DNA of 64,000 bases from JAFDVN01 sp964472275 (GTDB lineage Bacteria; Acidobacteriota; Holophagae; Holophagales; Holophagaceae): NCBI GenBank assembly GCA_964472275.1, contig CAYYJN010000008.1, positions 1 through 64,000 on the forward strand, written 5' to 3'. Position 1 is the first letter of the stretch. Each line of letters opens with the position of its first letter. A program made the translations under genes and the position numbers. This document shows, piece after piece, positions 41,500 to 50,572 of this stretch. A model generated the notes under the pieces. The model ran no database searches. It worked only from the letters and a program-made list of their open reading frames with translations, and was not told where the DNA came from.

Positions 41500-42651
41500 T
41501 CAGCCCTCCACCCAGATTTCCGGCGGCACGGGGTGGCTGAGGAAGGCTGTCATCGCTTCGGTGAAGCCGTAGGCGCCGGTGTGGCCGAAGGCGAGGAGGT
41601 CGCCGGGCGCGAGGTCGGGGAGGTCCGCGTCGCCGAGGCGGTCGAGGCTTGTGCAGAGCGGGCCCGCCAGCGTGGTGCGGTGGCTCGGACCCTCCTTGCC
41701 GATGGCGCGCACGGGAAACGCTTGGCCGGTGAGCGCGGGGCGGAGCAGGTGGTTCACGCCGCCTTCGAGGATGGCGAAACGCGCGCCGCGACTCTCCTTC
41801 ACGCGGATGACGCGCGCGAGGTAGACGCCGCAGGGCGCGGCGAGGAAGCGGCCCGGCTCCAGGATGACTTCGCCGGTGAACCAGGAGTGGCGCGCGAGCA
41901 GATCGCCGAGCCCTTGGCCGAAAGCGGCGAGGTCCAGCGGCGCTTCGTCTTCCGCGTAGGGCACGCCCAGGCCGCCGCCGAGATCAATTTGTTCTAGGTT
42001 CAGGTCGTGTTCATCGTGAAGCCGTTTCGCGAGATCGAAGATCCGTCCGTGGATCGCGAGCAGGGTCTTCGCGTTCCGCTGGTTGCTGGCGGCGAAGGCG
42101 TGGAGTCCGCGGATCTTCACGCGGCGGAGGCTGGACGCGCGAGCGAGCAGGTCGGGAACGGCTTCCTCATCCACGCCAAAGGCCGAAGGCCCGCTGCCGC
42201 CGAGGATGCGCGAACCCTCCTCCACGCCGAGCGGATGCACGCGGAGGTTGACGGCGACTTCATCCGTCGCCATTTCGTCGAGTCGCGCGAGATCTTCAAG
42301 GCCTTCCGCCTGCACTCGCACCCCCATCGCGAGCGCGAGTCGTAATTCCTCGTCGCGCTTGCCGGGGCCCGCGAAGAAGCAGCGCCCCGGCGGAAGGTTC
42401 AACGCGGAGACGCGCTGCAATTCGCCGATGGATGCGCAATCGAAGCTGGCGCCCAGCGCCGCGAAGCAGGCGAGCAGATCGGGGTGGGGATTCGCCTTCA
42501 TCGCGTAGGCGATGCGGACGCGGGGAGGAAGCGCGGCCCGCAACGCGGCGAAGCAAGCCTCAGCCACTGAGCCGCGATAGGCGAAGCAGGGCGTGCCGTG
42601 GGCGACGGCCAGCTCCCGACATTCGTCGTCGGAGAAGGCGAAGAGGCTCAT
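41500..42651 (-). CDS. lysA: diaminopimelate decarboxylase-type PLP enzyme
   Basis: A 383-residue fold-type III decarboxylase starting MSLFAFSDDE. The PLP Lys is residue 52 in YAMKANPH; FDCASIGEL, the glycine loop DLGGGLGVPY and the substrate motif EPGRFLAAPCG follow, with FGHTGAYGF near the end. It is the last gene of the lysine operon, so the step meso-diaminopimelate to lysine is the natural assignment; the sequence alone would also allow a carboxynorspermidine- or ornithine-type decarboxylase. It overlaps the aminotransferase gene by 4 bases. Confidence 0.85.
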   Translation of the reverse strand: MSLFAFSDDECRELAVAHGTPCFAYRGSVAEACFAALRAALPPRVRIAYAMKANPHPDLLACFAALGASFDCASIGELQRVSALNLPPGRCFFAGPGKRDEELRLALAMGVRVQAEGLEDLARLDEMATDEVAVNLRVHPLGVEEGSRILGGSGPSAFGVDEEAVPDLLARASSLRRVKIRGLHAFAASNQRNAKTLLAIHGRIFDLAKRLHDEHDLNLEQIDLGGGLGVPYAEDEAPLDLAAFGQGLGDLLARHSWFTGEVILEPGRFLAAPCGVYLARVIRVKESRGARFAILEGGVNHLLRPALTGQAFPVRAIGKEGPSHRTTLAGPLCTSLDRLGDADLPDLAPGDLLAFGHTGAYGFTEAMTAFLSHPVPPEIWVEG

Positions 42652-43769
42652 GCCCGCTCCCAGAAAGGGGCGAGTCGCTTCACGCCTTCGGCGATCTGCT
42701 CCGGCGACGCCGCGAAGCTGAGCCGCGCGAAGGGGCGTCCGGCTTCGCCGAAGACGAGGCCGGGAATGAGGATGACCTTGGCCTCCTCCTTCAGCCTCAG
42801 GCAAAAGGACATAGGGTCCGCGTGAGCCGCCTGGGGCAGCGGCAGCAGATGGTAGAACGCGCCGTCGGGGGGAAGGGCGACTTCGCCACGGTGTTCCTTC
42901 AGCGCCGCGGCGAGGGCTTCAAAGCGGGAGGACAACTCGCGTCGGGCCTCCGAGAAGATGGAGTCGGAGGCCTCCAACATCGCCAGCGCCGCGCGCTGAC
43001 TCGGCATCGCCGCGGTGGTGACGGCGTAGGCGTGGATGGTGCGGGCGGGCGCGATCCACTTCGCATCGCCCACCATCCAACCCACGCGCAGCCCGGGCCC
43101 GCCCCATGCCTTGCTCATGGAACTGGTGACGACGCCATAGGTGGACACATCCCGGAGCGATGGGTTCGGCGTGCCGAAGTGGAGGTCGCGGTAGACCTCG
43201 TCGGAAATGAGGAGCAGGCCGCGCGCTTCGCAGGCTTCCGCGACGCGGCGCAAGGCTTCACGACTCGCGCCGCCACCGGTGGGATTGCAGGGATGGTTGA
43301 GGATGACGGCCTTGAGATTCGGCGCGTCGAGCCGCGCGATCAGCGCGTCCGGGTCCAGCCGGAATCGGTTGGCGGCGTCCAACGGGTAGGTGAGCGCTTC
43401 CGCGCCCGCCAGTTCCGCGAGCGAACGATAGGCCACGAAGCCGGGATCGGACATGAGCAGCGCGTCGCCGGGCTCCAGCCATGCGTGGATGAGCGCGTAG
43501 AGCGCCTCTTCCGACCCGGCGGTGACGAGCACTTCTTCCGGCGTGGCGCAATGGAAGGCCGCGATGGCCGCACGCAGTTCCGGCAAGCCCGGCGTGGGCC
43601 CGTAGCCGCAGCGGCCTTCAAAGGCCGCGAGGGCCTTGCGTCCAGGCTCAGGCAAAGCCCAGGTGGGTTCGCCGAGTCCGAGCGGAATCACCTCCGGACC
43701 CACGCCATCGCTCAAGATGCGGATGGCGGAAGGCTTCACACCCGCGACGCGGCGCGCGGGGTGGATCAT
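42648..43769 (-). CDS. class I/II aminotransferase, probable N-succinyldiaminopimelate aminotransferase
   Basis: A 373-residue fold-type I aminotransferase. LGLGEPTW and YGPTPGLPELRAAIA near the N-terminus, NHPCNPTGG, the Asp in ISDEVYRDL and the PLP Lys in SSMSKAWGGPGLRVGW are all present. By position between dapD and lysA it supplies the only missing step (DapC) of the succinylase pathway. The DapC function is inferred from context, since substrate class cannot be read from these motifs. Confidence 0.85.
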   Translation of the reverse strand: MIHPARRVAGVKPSAIRILSDGVGPEVIPLGLGEPTWALPEPGRKALAAFEGRCGYGPTPGLPELRAAIAAFHCATPEEVLVTAGSEEALYALIHAWLEPGDALLMSDPGFVAYRSLAELAGAEALTYPLDAANRFRLDPDALIARLDAPNLKAVILNHPCNPTGGGASREALRRVAEACEARGLLLISDEVYRDLHFGTPNPSLRDVSTYGVVTSSMSKAWGGPGLRVGWMVGDAKWIAPARTIHAYAVTTAAMPSQRAALAMLEASDSIFSEARRELSSRFEALAAALKEHRGEVALPPDGAFYHLLPLPQAAHADPMSFCLRLKEEAKVILIPGLVFGEAGRPFARLSFAASPEQIAEGVKRLAPFWERA

Positions 43770-44572
43770 CGCAACGCCTCTTCAAGCGCGGTCGCGGCGT
43801 CCGTTTTGGAATCGCGGTACTTCACGATGCACGGAGCCTGAAGCTGGAGGCCGCGCTCCTTCGCGAAGGCGCCGGAGGCGGGGCGCGAGCCGGGCACGAC
43901 GACGGCATCTTCGGGGATCTCCTGGCGCAGTTCGCGGCCGTTCACCAGATCGTAGATGGTCGTCCCGCCGGTGATGACGACGCCACTGGCGAGCACCGCG
44001 CGCCTGCGGACGACGATGCCTTCGAAGAGCCCGACGAGGCCGCCGATGAAGGCGTCGTCTTCCACCACGACGGGCCGCGCGCCCGCCGGTTCCAACACAC
44101 CGCCGATCTGGGCCGCGGCGCTGAGATGGACGCGCTTCCCGATCTGCGCGCAGCTCCCCACGAGCGCGTGGCTGTCCACCATCGTGCCCTCGTCCACGAA
44201 GGCGCCCACATTGAGGTAAGCGGGCGGCATCACGACGACGCCTTTCGCGACGAAGGCGCCGCGTCGAACCGAAGACCCGCCGGGCACGAGGCGCACGCCA
44301 TCCTCCAGCGCGAAGGCGCGGGGCGGGTAGGCGGCCTTGTCGAAGAAGGGGAAGCCTGGCCCTTCCATGCGTTCCAGCGCGAAGCGGCGAAAGCCCGCGA
44401 GAATGGCCGCCTTCACCCAGGGCACGGCCGACCACTCGCCACTGGCCGCGCGGGTTGCGGCGCGGAGCGTGCCGGCCTCAAGCGCATCGAGGAGCGCGGC
44501 GTGGGCCGCTTCGTGATCGGGGTCGGCGAGGATGACGCTCGTCTCCCGCGAGAAGAAGGTTTCGAGATTCAT
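43766..44572 (-). CDS. dapD: tetrahydrodipicolinate N-succinyltransferase
   Basis: A 268-residue DapD with a left-handed beta-helix made of hexapeptide repeats (VGAFVDEGTMVDSHALVGSC, QIGKRVHLSAAAQIGGVLEP). The segment GVRLVPGGSSVRRGAFVAKG and TTIYDLVNGRE are typical. It succinylates tetrahydrodipicolinate with succinyl-CoA, so the pathway is the succinylase route. The start was set at MNLETFFSRE, overlapping the dapA stop by 4 bases; the longer open frame upstream is within dapA. Confidence 0.93.
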   Translation of the reverse strand: MNLETFFSRETSVILADPDHEAAHAALLDALEAGTLRAATRAASGEWSAVPWVKAAILAGFRRFALERMEGPGFPFFDKAAYPPRAFALEDGVRLVPGGSSVRRGAFVAKGVVVMPPAYLNVGAFVDEGTMVDSHALVGSCAQIGKRVHLSAAAQIGGVLEPAGARPVVVEDDAFIGGLVGLFEGIVVRRRAVLASGVVITGGTTIYDLVNGRELRQEIPEDAVVVPGSRPASGAFAKERGLQLQAPCIVKYRDSKTDAATALEEALR

Positions 44573-45447
44573 CGCGCCGCCTCCAACGCCGCGACAAGTT
44601 TCGCGCGAGTGCCCGCTTCGGCGGAGACGAGAGGCAGGCGGAGAACATCCTCGCTCAGGCCAAGATGCGCGAGCCCCGCCTTGAGCGGACCCGGATTGCT
44701 TTCCAGGAAGAGCGCATCCATGAGCGGGAGCAGTTGTTGATGCAACACGAGCGCCTTCGCGCGGTCCCCGGCTAGCGCGCCCGCGACCATCGCCTTCGTC
44801 TGCGCAGGAAGGAGGTTGCCGAGCACGGAGACGAGGCCGTGAGCGCCGAGGGCGATGGAAGGCAGCGCGAGGCCATCGTCGCCGGAAAGGAGGGCCTTGC
44901 CCTCGGGCAGCGCCCGCGCGATCTCGCCGATCTGCGCGAGGTTGCCGCTGCTCTCCTTCACGGCGACGATGGCCTCGTTCTCCCACAGCTTCGCGAGCAT
45001 GGCGGGCGTCACATTCTGACCCGTTCGTCCCGGCACATTGTAGAGGACGAGGGGCAGGCCCGGCGCGGCGTCAGCCACGGCGTCGTAGTGCGCTACGAGA
45101 CCAGCGAGCGTCGGCTTGTTGTAGTAGGGCGTGACGACGAGCGCGCCCGTCGCGCCGAGCGCTTGGGCCCGCTTCGTCCAGGCGCAGGCCTGGCGCGTGG
45201 CGTTGGAGCCTGTCCCAGCGATGACGGGGCGGCCCTCCGCCTCTTCCAGGCAGGCGGAGATGACCGCGTCCCGCTCGGCTTCGAGCAGCGTCGCCGCTTC
45301 GCCCGTGGACCCGAGGGGCACGAAGAACTCAACGCCGCCCTTCACGCAGTGGCGGACGAGGCGACGGAAGGCGGGCAGGTCCACTTCGCCGCCCGGTGTG
45401 AAGGGCGTGGCCAAGGCGACGCCGAGGCCGGAGAGCTGAAGGCTCAT
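44569..45447 (-). CDS. dapA: 4-hydroxy-tetrahydrodipicolinate synthase
   Basis: A 292-residue aldolase-type barrel that joins pyruvate and aspartate semialdehyde. GSTGEAATL, the catalytic Tyr in LVLYNVPGRTG and the Schiff-base Lys in VAVKESSGN are intact, as is LLSGDDGLALP. It starts at MSLQLSGLG, overlapping the dapB stop by 4 bases. The longer frame upstream is antisense-like reading within dapB and was not used. Confidence 0.96.
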   Translation of the reverse strand: MSLQLSGLGVALATPFTPGGEVDLPAFRRLVRHCVKGGVEFFVPLGSTGEAATLLEAERDAVISACLEEAEGRPVIAGTGSNATRQACAWTKRAQALGATGALVVTPYYNKPTLAGLVAHYDAVADAAPGLPLVLYNVPGRTGQNVTPAMLAKLWENEAIVAVKESSGNLAQIGEIARALPEGKALLSGDDGLALPSIALGAHGLVSVLGNLLPAQTKAMVAGALAGDRAKALVLHQQLLPLMDALFLESNPGPLKAGLAHLGLSEDVLRLPLVSAEAGTRAKLVAALEAAR

Positions 45448-46166
45448 GGGTTCACCTCGCGGAAGAGGGGGTCGAGCAGATCGCGGGCCACATCGTCCAT
45501 GGTGAAGACGCCGGTGCGGCCCTGGATCCACGCGGCGGCGCGGAGGGCACCGTCGGCGTAGGGCCGCGCGCTGCGGGCCGCGTGGGTGAGTTCGAGCGTT
45601 TCGCCCTCGCTATCCAGGCCGACGGTGTGGCTGCTGTAGGTGTGGCCGGCGCGGATGCTGGAGACATTCAATTGGTGTGGCGCGAGCGAAGTTCCAACGC
45701 CAGGGATCGCCCACTCCGTTTTGCGGGGGCAACCCTTCAGCAGCGCCGCCGCGAGTTGCTTCGCCGTGCCCGAAGGCGCGTCGTGCTTGCGGGCGTGGTG
45801 GTGCTCGATGAGGTAGGGATCGCAACCTTCATCCAGCTCGGCGAAGCGCGCGAGCACGAGACTGAGCCGCGCGTAGAGCGCCATGGTGAGGGAGAAGTTG
45901 GGTGCGATGAGGACGGCGATGCGGTCGCCCACGCGGGTTTCCAGATCAGGGATCGTCCATCCCGTCGTGCCGATGAGCAGCGGCGTTCCGGTGTCGAGCG
46001 CCCATTCCATCCGCGCCGGAACGGCGGCGGCGGCGCTGGCTTCGATGGCCGCGTCCACTTTTGTCGCAGGCGGAGCGTCCCGTGACACCTGCCACGCGAG
46101 GTTCGCGCCCGCGGCATCCGCGATGGCCGAACCGAGCCGCCCCTTGCCGAAGACTCCGATCTTCAT
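45444..46166 (-). CDS. dapB: 4-hydroxy-tetrahydrodipicolinate reductase
   Basis: A 240-residue NAD(P)H-dependent reductase. IGVFGKGRLGSAI forms the nucleotide-binding loop, LLIGTTGWTIPD and LIAPNFSLTMAL are conserved and IEHHHARKHDAPSGTA is the diagnostic substrate-binding motif with its catalytic His and Lys. It is somewhat shorter than the E. coli enzyme, as in several phyla. It overlaps lysC upstream and dapA downstream. Confidence 0.96.
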   Translation of the reverse strand: MKIGVFGKGRLGSAIADAAGANLAWQVSRDAPPATKVDAAIEASAAAAVPARMEWALDTGTPLLIGTTGWTIPDLETRVGDRIAVLIAPNFSLTMALYARLSLVLARFAELDEGCDPYLIEHHHARKHDAPSGTAKQLAAALLKGCPRKTEWAIPGVGTSLAPHQLNVSSIRAGHTYSSHTVGLDSEGETLELTHAARSARPYADGALRAAAWIQGRTGVFTMDDVARDLLDPLFREVNP

Positions 46167-47506
46167 GCCGCGCCTCCTTCTTCGAGGGGTTGTTCGATGA
46201 GCGCGCCATGCAGGCGGCGGATGGCTTCGGCGGCTTCCTCCGCGCGCACGACGAGACTCAGATTGATCTCGTTGGCGCCCATGCTGATCATCTCCACATT
46301 GATGCCCTTCAGCGCGGCGAAGGCCTTGGCGGAGATGCCCGGCGTGCGCTTGAGGCGCTCGCCCACCACGGCGACGATGGCGCGGCCTTCGGACACGGAA
46401 ACGGTGGCGAAGGCGGCCAGCTCCTTTTGCAGTGCCTTCAAGGGCGCGTCCGCTTCCACCGTGAGCGATACGCTCACCTCCGCCGTCGCCACCAGGTCCA
46501 CGCTGGCGCCATGGCGGCCGAACACCTCGAAGAGCCGGGCGAGGAAGCCGCTTTGGGCCAGCATGCGGCTGGAGGAGACCGTGAGCACGGTGACGGGGCC
46601 GCGGCTGGCGAGCGCGGTGACTGGTCGTCCCGTCGCCACTTCGCCGGAGATGGTGGTGAAGCGCCCCGCGGGTCGCCCAGTGTGGCGCACGGTGACGGGG
46701 ATGCGAGCTTCGACCGCGGGCTGGATGGTGGCGGGATGGAGCACCTTCGCGCCGAAGGCCGCCAGCTCCGCCGCTTCCTGGAAGCCGAGCTCGGGGATGG
46801 GCAGCGCGCCGGGGACTTGGCGCGGATCTGCCGTGAGCACGCCTTCCACATCGGTCCAGATCTGGACTTCGGAAGCCTTCAGCGCCGCGCCCAGCAAGGC
46901 CGCGGTGTAATCGCTTCCGCCGCGCCCGAGGGTCGTCGTGAGGCCCTCCTCCGTCGCGCCGATGTAACCCTGGGTGATGACGGCGCGATCGGGGGCCAGC
47001 CGCGGCGCGAGGGCTTCAGCGCTGAGCGCCGCGATCGCTTCCAGGTCCGGCGCGCCTTCGCCGAAGCGGCCATCGGTGCGCATCACCACCCGCGCGTCGA
47101 ACCACGCATGATTGAAGGCCGTCGCGAAGAGCCGCGTGCTGAGGAGCTCGCCGAAGGAGGCGATGGCGTCGAGGGTGCGCGGAGAAAGCTCGCGCAACAG
47201 CGCCACGCCTCGAAGCAACAGCTTGAGATCCTGGAAGGCCGGTTCCAGAAAGGAGGCCTCGATTCCAAGATCGGACGCGGCCGTCGTGTGATGTTCGTGG
47301 ACGCGGGCCAGCGATCCGAGCGCGTCATCCAAGGCCCCGCGTTCGGCGTGGCGCGCGGCCTCGAAGAGCCTGTCCGTGGTCTTGCCCATCGCGGACAACA
47401 CGACGAGCGGACCCTCGGGCAGCGCGGCTTGGACGAGGGCGGCCACCCGGCGCATGCAGGCGGCGTCCGCGACGGAGGAGCCGCCGAACTTCAGGACGAT
47501 CGTCAT
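46163..47506 (-). CDS. lysC: aspartate kinase
   Basis: A 447-residue monofunctional aspartokinase, the first committed step from aspartate. KFGGSSVADA is the kinase signature, GRGGSDYTAALLG and WTDVEGVLTADPR complete the nucleotide/aspartate site. The C-terminal 150 residues are two ACT-like domains (VTVLTVSSSRMLAQSGFLAR, INVEMISMGANEINLSLVV), so feedback by lysine is likely in addition to the riboswitch. It has no fused homoserine dehydrogenase. It lies between asd and dapB, overlapping both. Confidence 0.96.
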   Translation of the reverse strand: MTIVLKFGGSSVADAACMRRVAALVQAALPEGPLVVLSAMGKTTDRLFEAARHAERGALDDALGSLARVHEHHTTAASDLGIEASFLEPAFQDLKLLLRGVALLRELSPRTLDAIASFGELLSTRLFATAFNHAWFDARVVMRTDGRFGEGAPDLEAIAALSAEALAPRLAPDRAVITQGYIGATEEGLTTTLGRGGSDYTAALLGAALKASEVQIWTDVEGVLTADPRQVPGALPIPELGFQEAAELAAFGAKVLHPATIQPAVEARIPVTVRHTGRPAGRFTTISGEVATGRPVTALASRGPVTVLTVSSSRMLAQSGFLARLFEVFGRHGASVDLVATAEVSVSLTVEADAPLKALQKELAAFATVSVSEGRAIVAVVGERLKRTPGISAKAFAALKGINVEMISMGANEINLSLVVRAEEAAEAIRRLHGALIEQPLEEGGAA

Positions 47507-48543
47507 AGCAGGCCCTCCGCCATCGCCAATTCCGCGTTGAGGATGGAGGCCGCGGCCGCGCCGCGCTCGGTGTTGTGGCCGAGCACGCTGAACTTGATCC
47601 CGAGCACGGGGCAGGGGCGGACGCGGCCGATGTGGACGCTGAGACCGCCGTCAGACTCCACATCCAAACGCGGCTGAGGGCGATCCTCCGCGTCATGCAG
47701 GCGGAGGACCGCGGGAGGCGACGAGGGTAGGCGCGGCCCCGGCTTCCATGCGGCGAAGGCTTTGCGGACGGCTTCGGGTGAGGGATTTCCGTGCAGACGC
47801 ACGCTCACGGCCTCGGTGTGGCCATCCACTACGGGCACGCGGTGGCAGAGGGCTGACACGCCAAGTTCCGCGGCCTGGATCGCGCCCGACTGGAAGGCGC
47901 CGAGCAGCTTCGGGATCTCCTCTTCCACCTTCGGCTCCTCATTGCGGATGAAGGGCACCACATTGCCGAGGATGTCCAGGGAGGGGACGCCCGGGTAGCC
48001 CGCGCCGCTCACGGCTTGGAGGCTTGTCATGAGCACGGCCTCGACGCCGAAGACTTGCTGCAGCGGCGCGAGCGCGAGCGCGAGCATGGTCGCCGTGCAG
48101 TTGGGATTGCATACGATGCCGCCCTTCCAACCGCGTTGGGCGCGCTGGGCCTTCAGCAGATTCAAATGCGCGCGGTTCACTTCCGGAATGAGGAGCGGCA
48201 CATCCTGCGCCATGCGGAAGGCGGAGGCGTTGGAGAAGACGAGGGCTCCGGCCGCGGCGAAGGCGGGCTCGATCTCCCGGGCCGGTTCGGTGTCCAAGGC
48301 GCTGAAGACGACGGGCGCGAAGGCTTCGCCCGGCTCGCAAGAGCGCAGCACGCGGTCGCCGAGCCCGGCGTAGGGCTCGCCGGGAAGGCGCCACGCGCAG
48401 GCTTCGTCGTAGCGCTTGCCGGCCGAGCGCTCGCTGGCGGCGAGATGGGCGATTTCGAACTTCGGGTGATCGGCGAGGCGGCGCGCGAAGCGTTGGCCGA
48501 CGACGCCGGTCGCGCCGAGGATGGTGACGGGAATGCGGGACAT
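47503..48543 (-). CDS. asd: aspartate-semialdehyde dehydrogenase (archaeal/fungal type)
   Basis: A 346-residue Asd. TILGATGVVGQRFARRL is the NADP-binding start; the catalytic Cys lies in CNPNCTAT and the SLQAVSGAGYPGVPSLDILGNV block plus RVPVVDGHTEAVSV matches the archaeal/fungal-type branch more than the classic proteobacterial one. It reduces aspartyl phosphate for lysine and threonine/methionine synthesis. Start chosen at MSRIPVTIL. It overlaps lysC by 4 bases; the dapE-like gene ends 38 bases upstream. Confidence 0.93.
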   Translation of the reverse strand: MSRIPVTILGATGVVGQRFARRLADHPKFEIAHLAASERSAGKRYDEACAWRLPGEPYAGLGDRVLRSCEPGEAFAPVVFSALDTEPAREIEPAFAAAGALVFSNASAFRMAQDVPLLIPEVNRAHLNLLKAQRAQRGWKGGIVCNPNCTATMLALALAPLQQVFGVEAVLMTSLQAVSGAGYPGVPSLDILGNVVPFIRNEEPKVEEEIPKLLGAFQSGAIQAAELGVSALCHRVPVVDGHTEAVSVRLHGNPSPEAVRKAFAAWKPGPRLPSSPPAVLRLHDAEDRPQPRLDVESDGGLSVHIGRVRPCPVLGIKFSVLGHNTERGAAAASILNAELAMAEGLL

Positions 48544-48581
48544 GGCGGCTCCAGAGGGGAAGGAAGGTGTGGACGCGTGTC

Positions 48582-49673
48582 TCACCGTTTGCTTCCTTCG
48601 CCTCCGTGGCTGCCGTCGAGGAAGTGCTCCGCCAGGCGGACATTCAATGCGATGCCCGCTTCAAGGTCGCCCAGGTCGAGGCATTCGTGATCCGTGTGCG
48701 CGACCGCGATGCGGCCCGGACCGGCCAGGGCGACGGCGCGGGTCGGAACGAGGCCCCGCAGCGTCGGCGCGTCGGAGCCGAAGGGCATGGGCGCCATGGG
48801 GAAGCCATTCAGCACCGGGTAGCGATCCGGAGGTTCTGAAAGGCGAACGGTGACGGCGCCGTGTTCGGGCCGCGTCGCCGCGATCCGGGCTTCGAAGTCG
48901 GAGTCTGGCAGGGTGCGGGCCAGCACTTCCGCCTCGGCGTGGGCCGCGATCACATTGGGCGCTTCGCCGCCGCGCAGTTGGCCGAGGTTCCAGACCTCCG
49001 GCCCGAGCAGCGCATCGGTGGGGCGCGATTCGGCGCGCAGGCGTTGGAGCCAATCGCTCAACTCCCAGATCGCGTTGCGCCCCAGTTCCGGCGAGCCGCT
49101 GTGGGCGGCCACGCCATGGCATTCGAGGCGCACATGCAGCGCGCCCCGCTGGCCGGTGGCCACTTGATTGCCGGTGGGCTCGCCGTTGATGAGGACGCGA
49201 AGGCGTGAAAAGCGGTTCCCGAGCTTCAGCGCTTCGCGCGCACCCGCGCTATCCGTCTCTTCGCCAACGACGCCCAGCCAGGCGAGACCTTCGACGCCTT
49301 GCGCCCGCAGCCGGTGGATCGCCGCGAGCTGGGCAAGGATCTGCCCCTTGGCGTCGCAGGCGCCGCGGCCATGGACGCGGTCACCTTCGAGACGCGGTGG
49401 GAAATAGGGCGGCACCGTGTCGAGGTGCGTCGAGAAAAGGATTCGGGGTTCGCCCCAGGTGGCGAGCACATTGGTGCGCCCGGGCGCGACGGGCTGCTCG
49501 GTCACTTCCGCGCCGAGTTCCAGGAGCAGCGCGCGCAGAACGGGCAGGCCCGCGTCCTCCGCGCCCGAGGTGGTGTCCACGGCGCAGAGTTCCATCAACC
49601 AGTTCGCAAGCCAGTCGCGAGAGAAGGGGGTGGGGGTGTCGGTCAAGGCGGCCTCGGAATGCGACGGCGCCAC
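48582..49673 (-). CDS. M20 family deacylase, probable succinyl-diaminopimelate desuccinylase
   Basis: A 363-residue zinc peptidase-like deacylase. Metal and catalytic residues are in STHLDTVPP, GRGACDAKG and VVGEETDSAG. By sequence it could be DapE, ArgE or LysK; as the first gene of a complete lysine operon lacking any other desuccinylase, DapE function is likely. It is read from a GTG at 49673 (a TTG at 49640 is an alternative), directly after a lysine riboswitch, so it is the gene under direct control. Confidence 0.85.
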   Translation of the reverse strand: MAPSHSEAALTDTPTPFSRDWLANWLMELCAVDTTSGAEDAGLPVLRALLLELGAEVTEQPVAPGRTNVLATWGEPRILFSTHLDTVPPYFPPRLEGDRVHGRGACDAKGQILAQLAAIHRLRAQGVEGLAWLGVVGEETDSAGAREALKLGNRFSRLRVLINGEPTGNQVATGQRGALHVRLECHGVAAHSGSPELGRNAIWELSDWLQRLRAESRPTDALLGPEVWNLGQLRGGEAPNVIAAHAEAEVLARTLPDSDFEARIAATRPEHGAVTVRLSEPPDRYPVLNGFPMAPMPFGSDAPTLRGLVPTRAVALAGPGRIAVAHTDHECLDLGDLEAGIALNVRLAEHFLDGSHGGEGSKR

Positions 49674-49686
49674 CTGGACGAAGGAC

Positions 49687-49701
49687 CGGGCTTCGCGCCC
49701 G
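49687..49701 (-). promoter_or_regulatory. hairpin in riboswitch expression platform
   Basis: On the minus strand CGGGC and GCCCG pair around a GCGAA loop, between the riboswitch core and the GTG start. No T-run follows, so control may act on translation initiation or through Rho rather than intrinsic termination. This reading is tentative. Confidence 0.4.
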
Positions 49702-49710
49702 AGCTCCCCA

Positions 49711-49890
49711 TCCTCAGGCGCTCCACGCCGGGTATCCGGCGCGGCAGCCGCGGGGATTTAGCCCTCGCGTCCAGGGTTGCGCGGGTGATGCTCCCAGCGT
49801 CCCTTCGGCGATCCTCCCCTTTCATCCAAGGTCATCGGGCGCATCGCCCTCGCTTGGACTACTGATGGGGACCGCTCCTCCATCGGTTCT
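49711..49890 (-). promoter_or_regulatory. lysine riboswitch (L box)
   Basis: Read on the minus strand, the leader of the lysine operon carries, in order, GGAGGAGCGG (for the A-G-A-G-G-N-G-C core), CAGTAGTCC, a P2 stem closed by CCAAG/CTTGG with a GAUGA turn, then AAAGGGGAGGATCGCCGAAG, which matches the strongly conserved A-A-G-G-G-G-A-G-x-x-U-C-G-C-C-G-A-A-G core, then GCTGGGAG, GGCTGCCG and a GC hairpin, ending GTGGAGCGCC. This order equals that of the Bacillus lysC leader. P1 closes as CCGATGG with CCTGAGG through two G-A pairs. It should sense lysine and repress all eight genes. Confidence 0.85.
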
Positions 49891-49926
49891 TCCAGGCTAG
49901 CGGAAGGGCTCGGCGGGATGCAAGCG

Positions 49927-50023
49927 GGCGTCAGGCGTCAGGCGTCGGACCTTTATGCAAGAGACGGAGACTGTCCCATGCGGCGCGGAGTGCATGGCGG
50001 CCCGAAGGCTGACGCCCGAAGCC
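49927..50023. repeat. GGC-heptamer inverted element (copy C)
   Basis: Left arm GGCGTCA GGCGTCA GGCGTCG GACCTTT; right arm, read on the other strand, GGCTTCG GGCGTCA GCCTTCG GGCCGCC; about 50 bases between. It lies between the end of the hydrolase gene and the promoter side of the lysine operon. Together with the riboswitch it accounts for the gene-free stretch 49674-50029. No other feature is seen there. Confidence 0.7.
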
Positions 50024-50029
50024 CATGGA

Positions 50030-50572
50030 TCACCGCATCAGCTCTTTGAGCAACGCCTCGCCTCTCGGCCAGGGGCCGAAGCCGCTGGCGGCGTTGAGGT
50101 GGCCGCCGCGCTCCACCAAGGTGAAGCGCGCGCCCCAGGAATCCGCGAAGGCCCGGGCGCGATCCGGGTCGAGGAAGGGATCGTCCGTCGCGACGACCAC
50201 CTGGGCCGGGAAGGGCAGGCCGCTTCTCGGGATGGGCGCGAAGTCGCGCAGCTCTTCCGGCGCGCCGCTCCGTTCCACATCGCTCGGCGCGACGAGCAGC
50301 GCGCCATGGAGGGGCCGTTGATGGGCGAAGGCCCAGTGGACGATGGCGAGGCAGCCCACGGAATGGCCGACCAACACCGGCGGCGGTCCGTCGAAGCGCA
50401 GGTGCAGGGCGAGCGCGTCATCCAGCGCTTCCACCCATTCGGCGCGGTGGGGGAAATCCCAGTTGGGCATTTCCACGCGGCGGGCGTCGGGGACTTGTGC
50501 CTCCCACAGGCTCTGCCAGTGGCCAGGGCCGGAGTTCTTCCAGCCGGGCACGAGGAAGACGGGGCGGTTCAT
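50030..50572 (-). CDS. RBBP9/YdeN-type serine hydrolase
   Basis: A 180-residue small alpha/beta hydrolase. It begins VFLVPGWKNSGPGHWQ, the hallmark G-x-x-x-S-G-x-x-H-W-Q of the RBBP9/YdeN family; the nucleophile is in GHSVGC, the Asp in VVATDDPF and the His in GGHLNAASGFG. Function of family members in bacteria is unclear. It overlaps the end of ligA by 4 bases, so it is the last gene of the rod-shape/ligase operon. Confidence 0.88.
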   Translation of the reverse strand: MNRPVFLVPGWKNSGPGHWQSLWEAQVPDARRVEMPNWDFPHRAEWVEALDDALALHLRFDGPPPVLVGHSVGCLAIVHWAFAHQRPLHGALLVAPSDVERSGAPEELRDFAPIPRSGLPFPAQVVVATDDPFLDPDRARAFADSWGARFTLVERGGHLNAASGFGPWPRGEALLKELMR

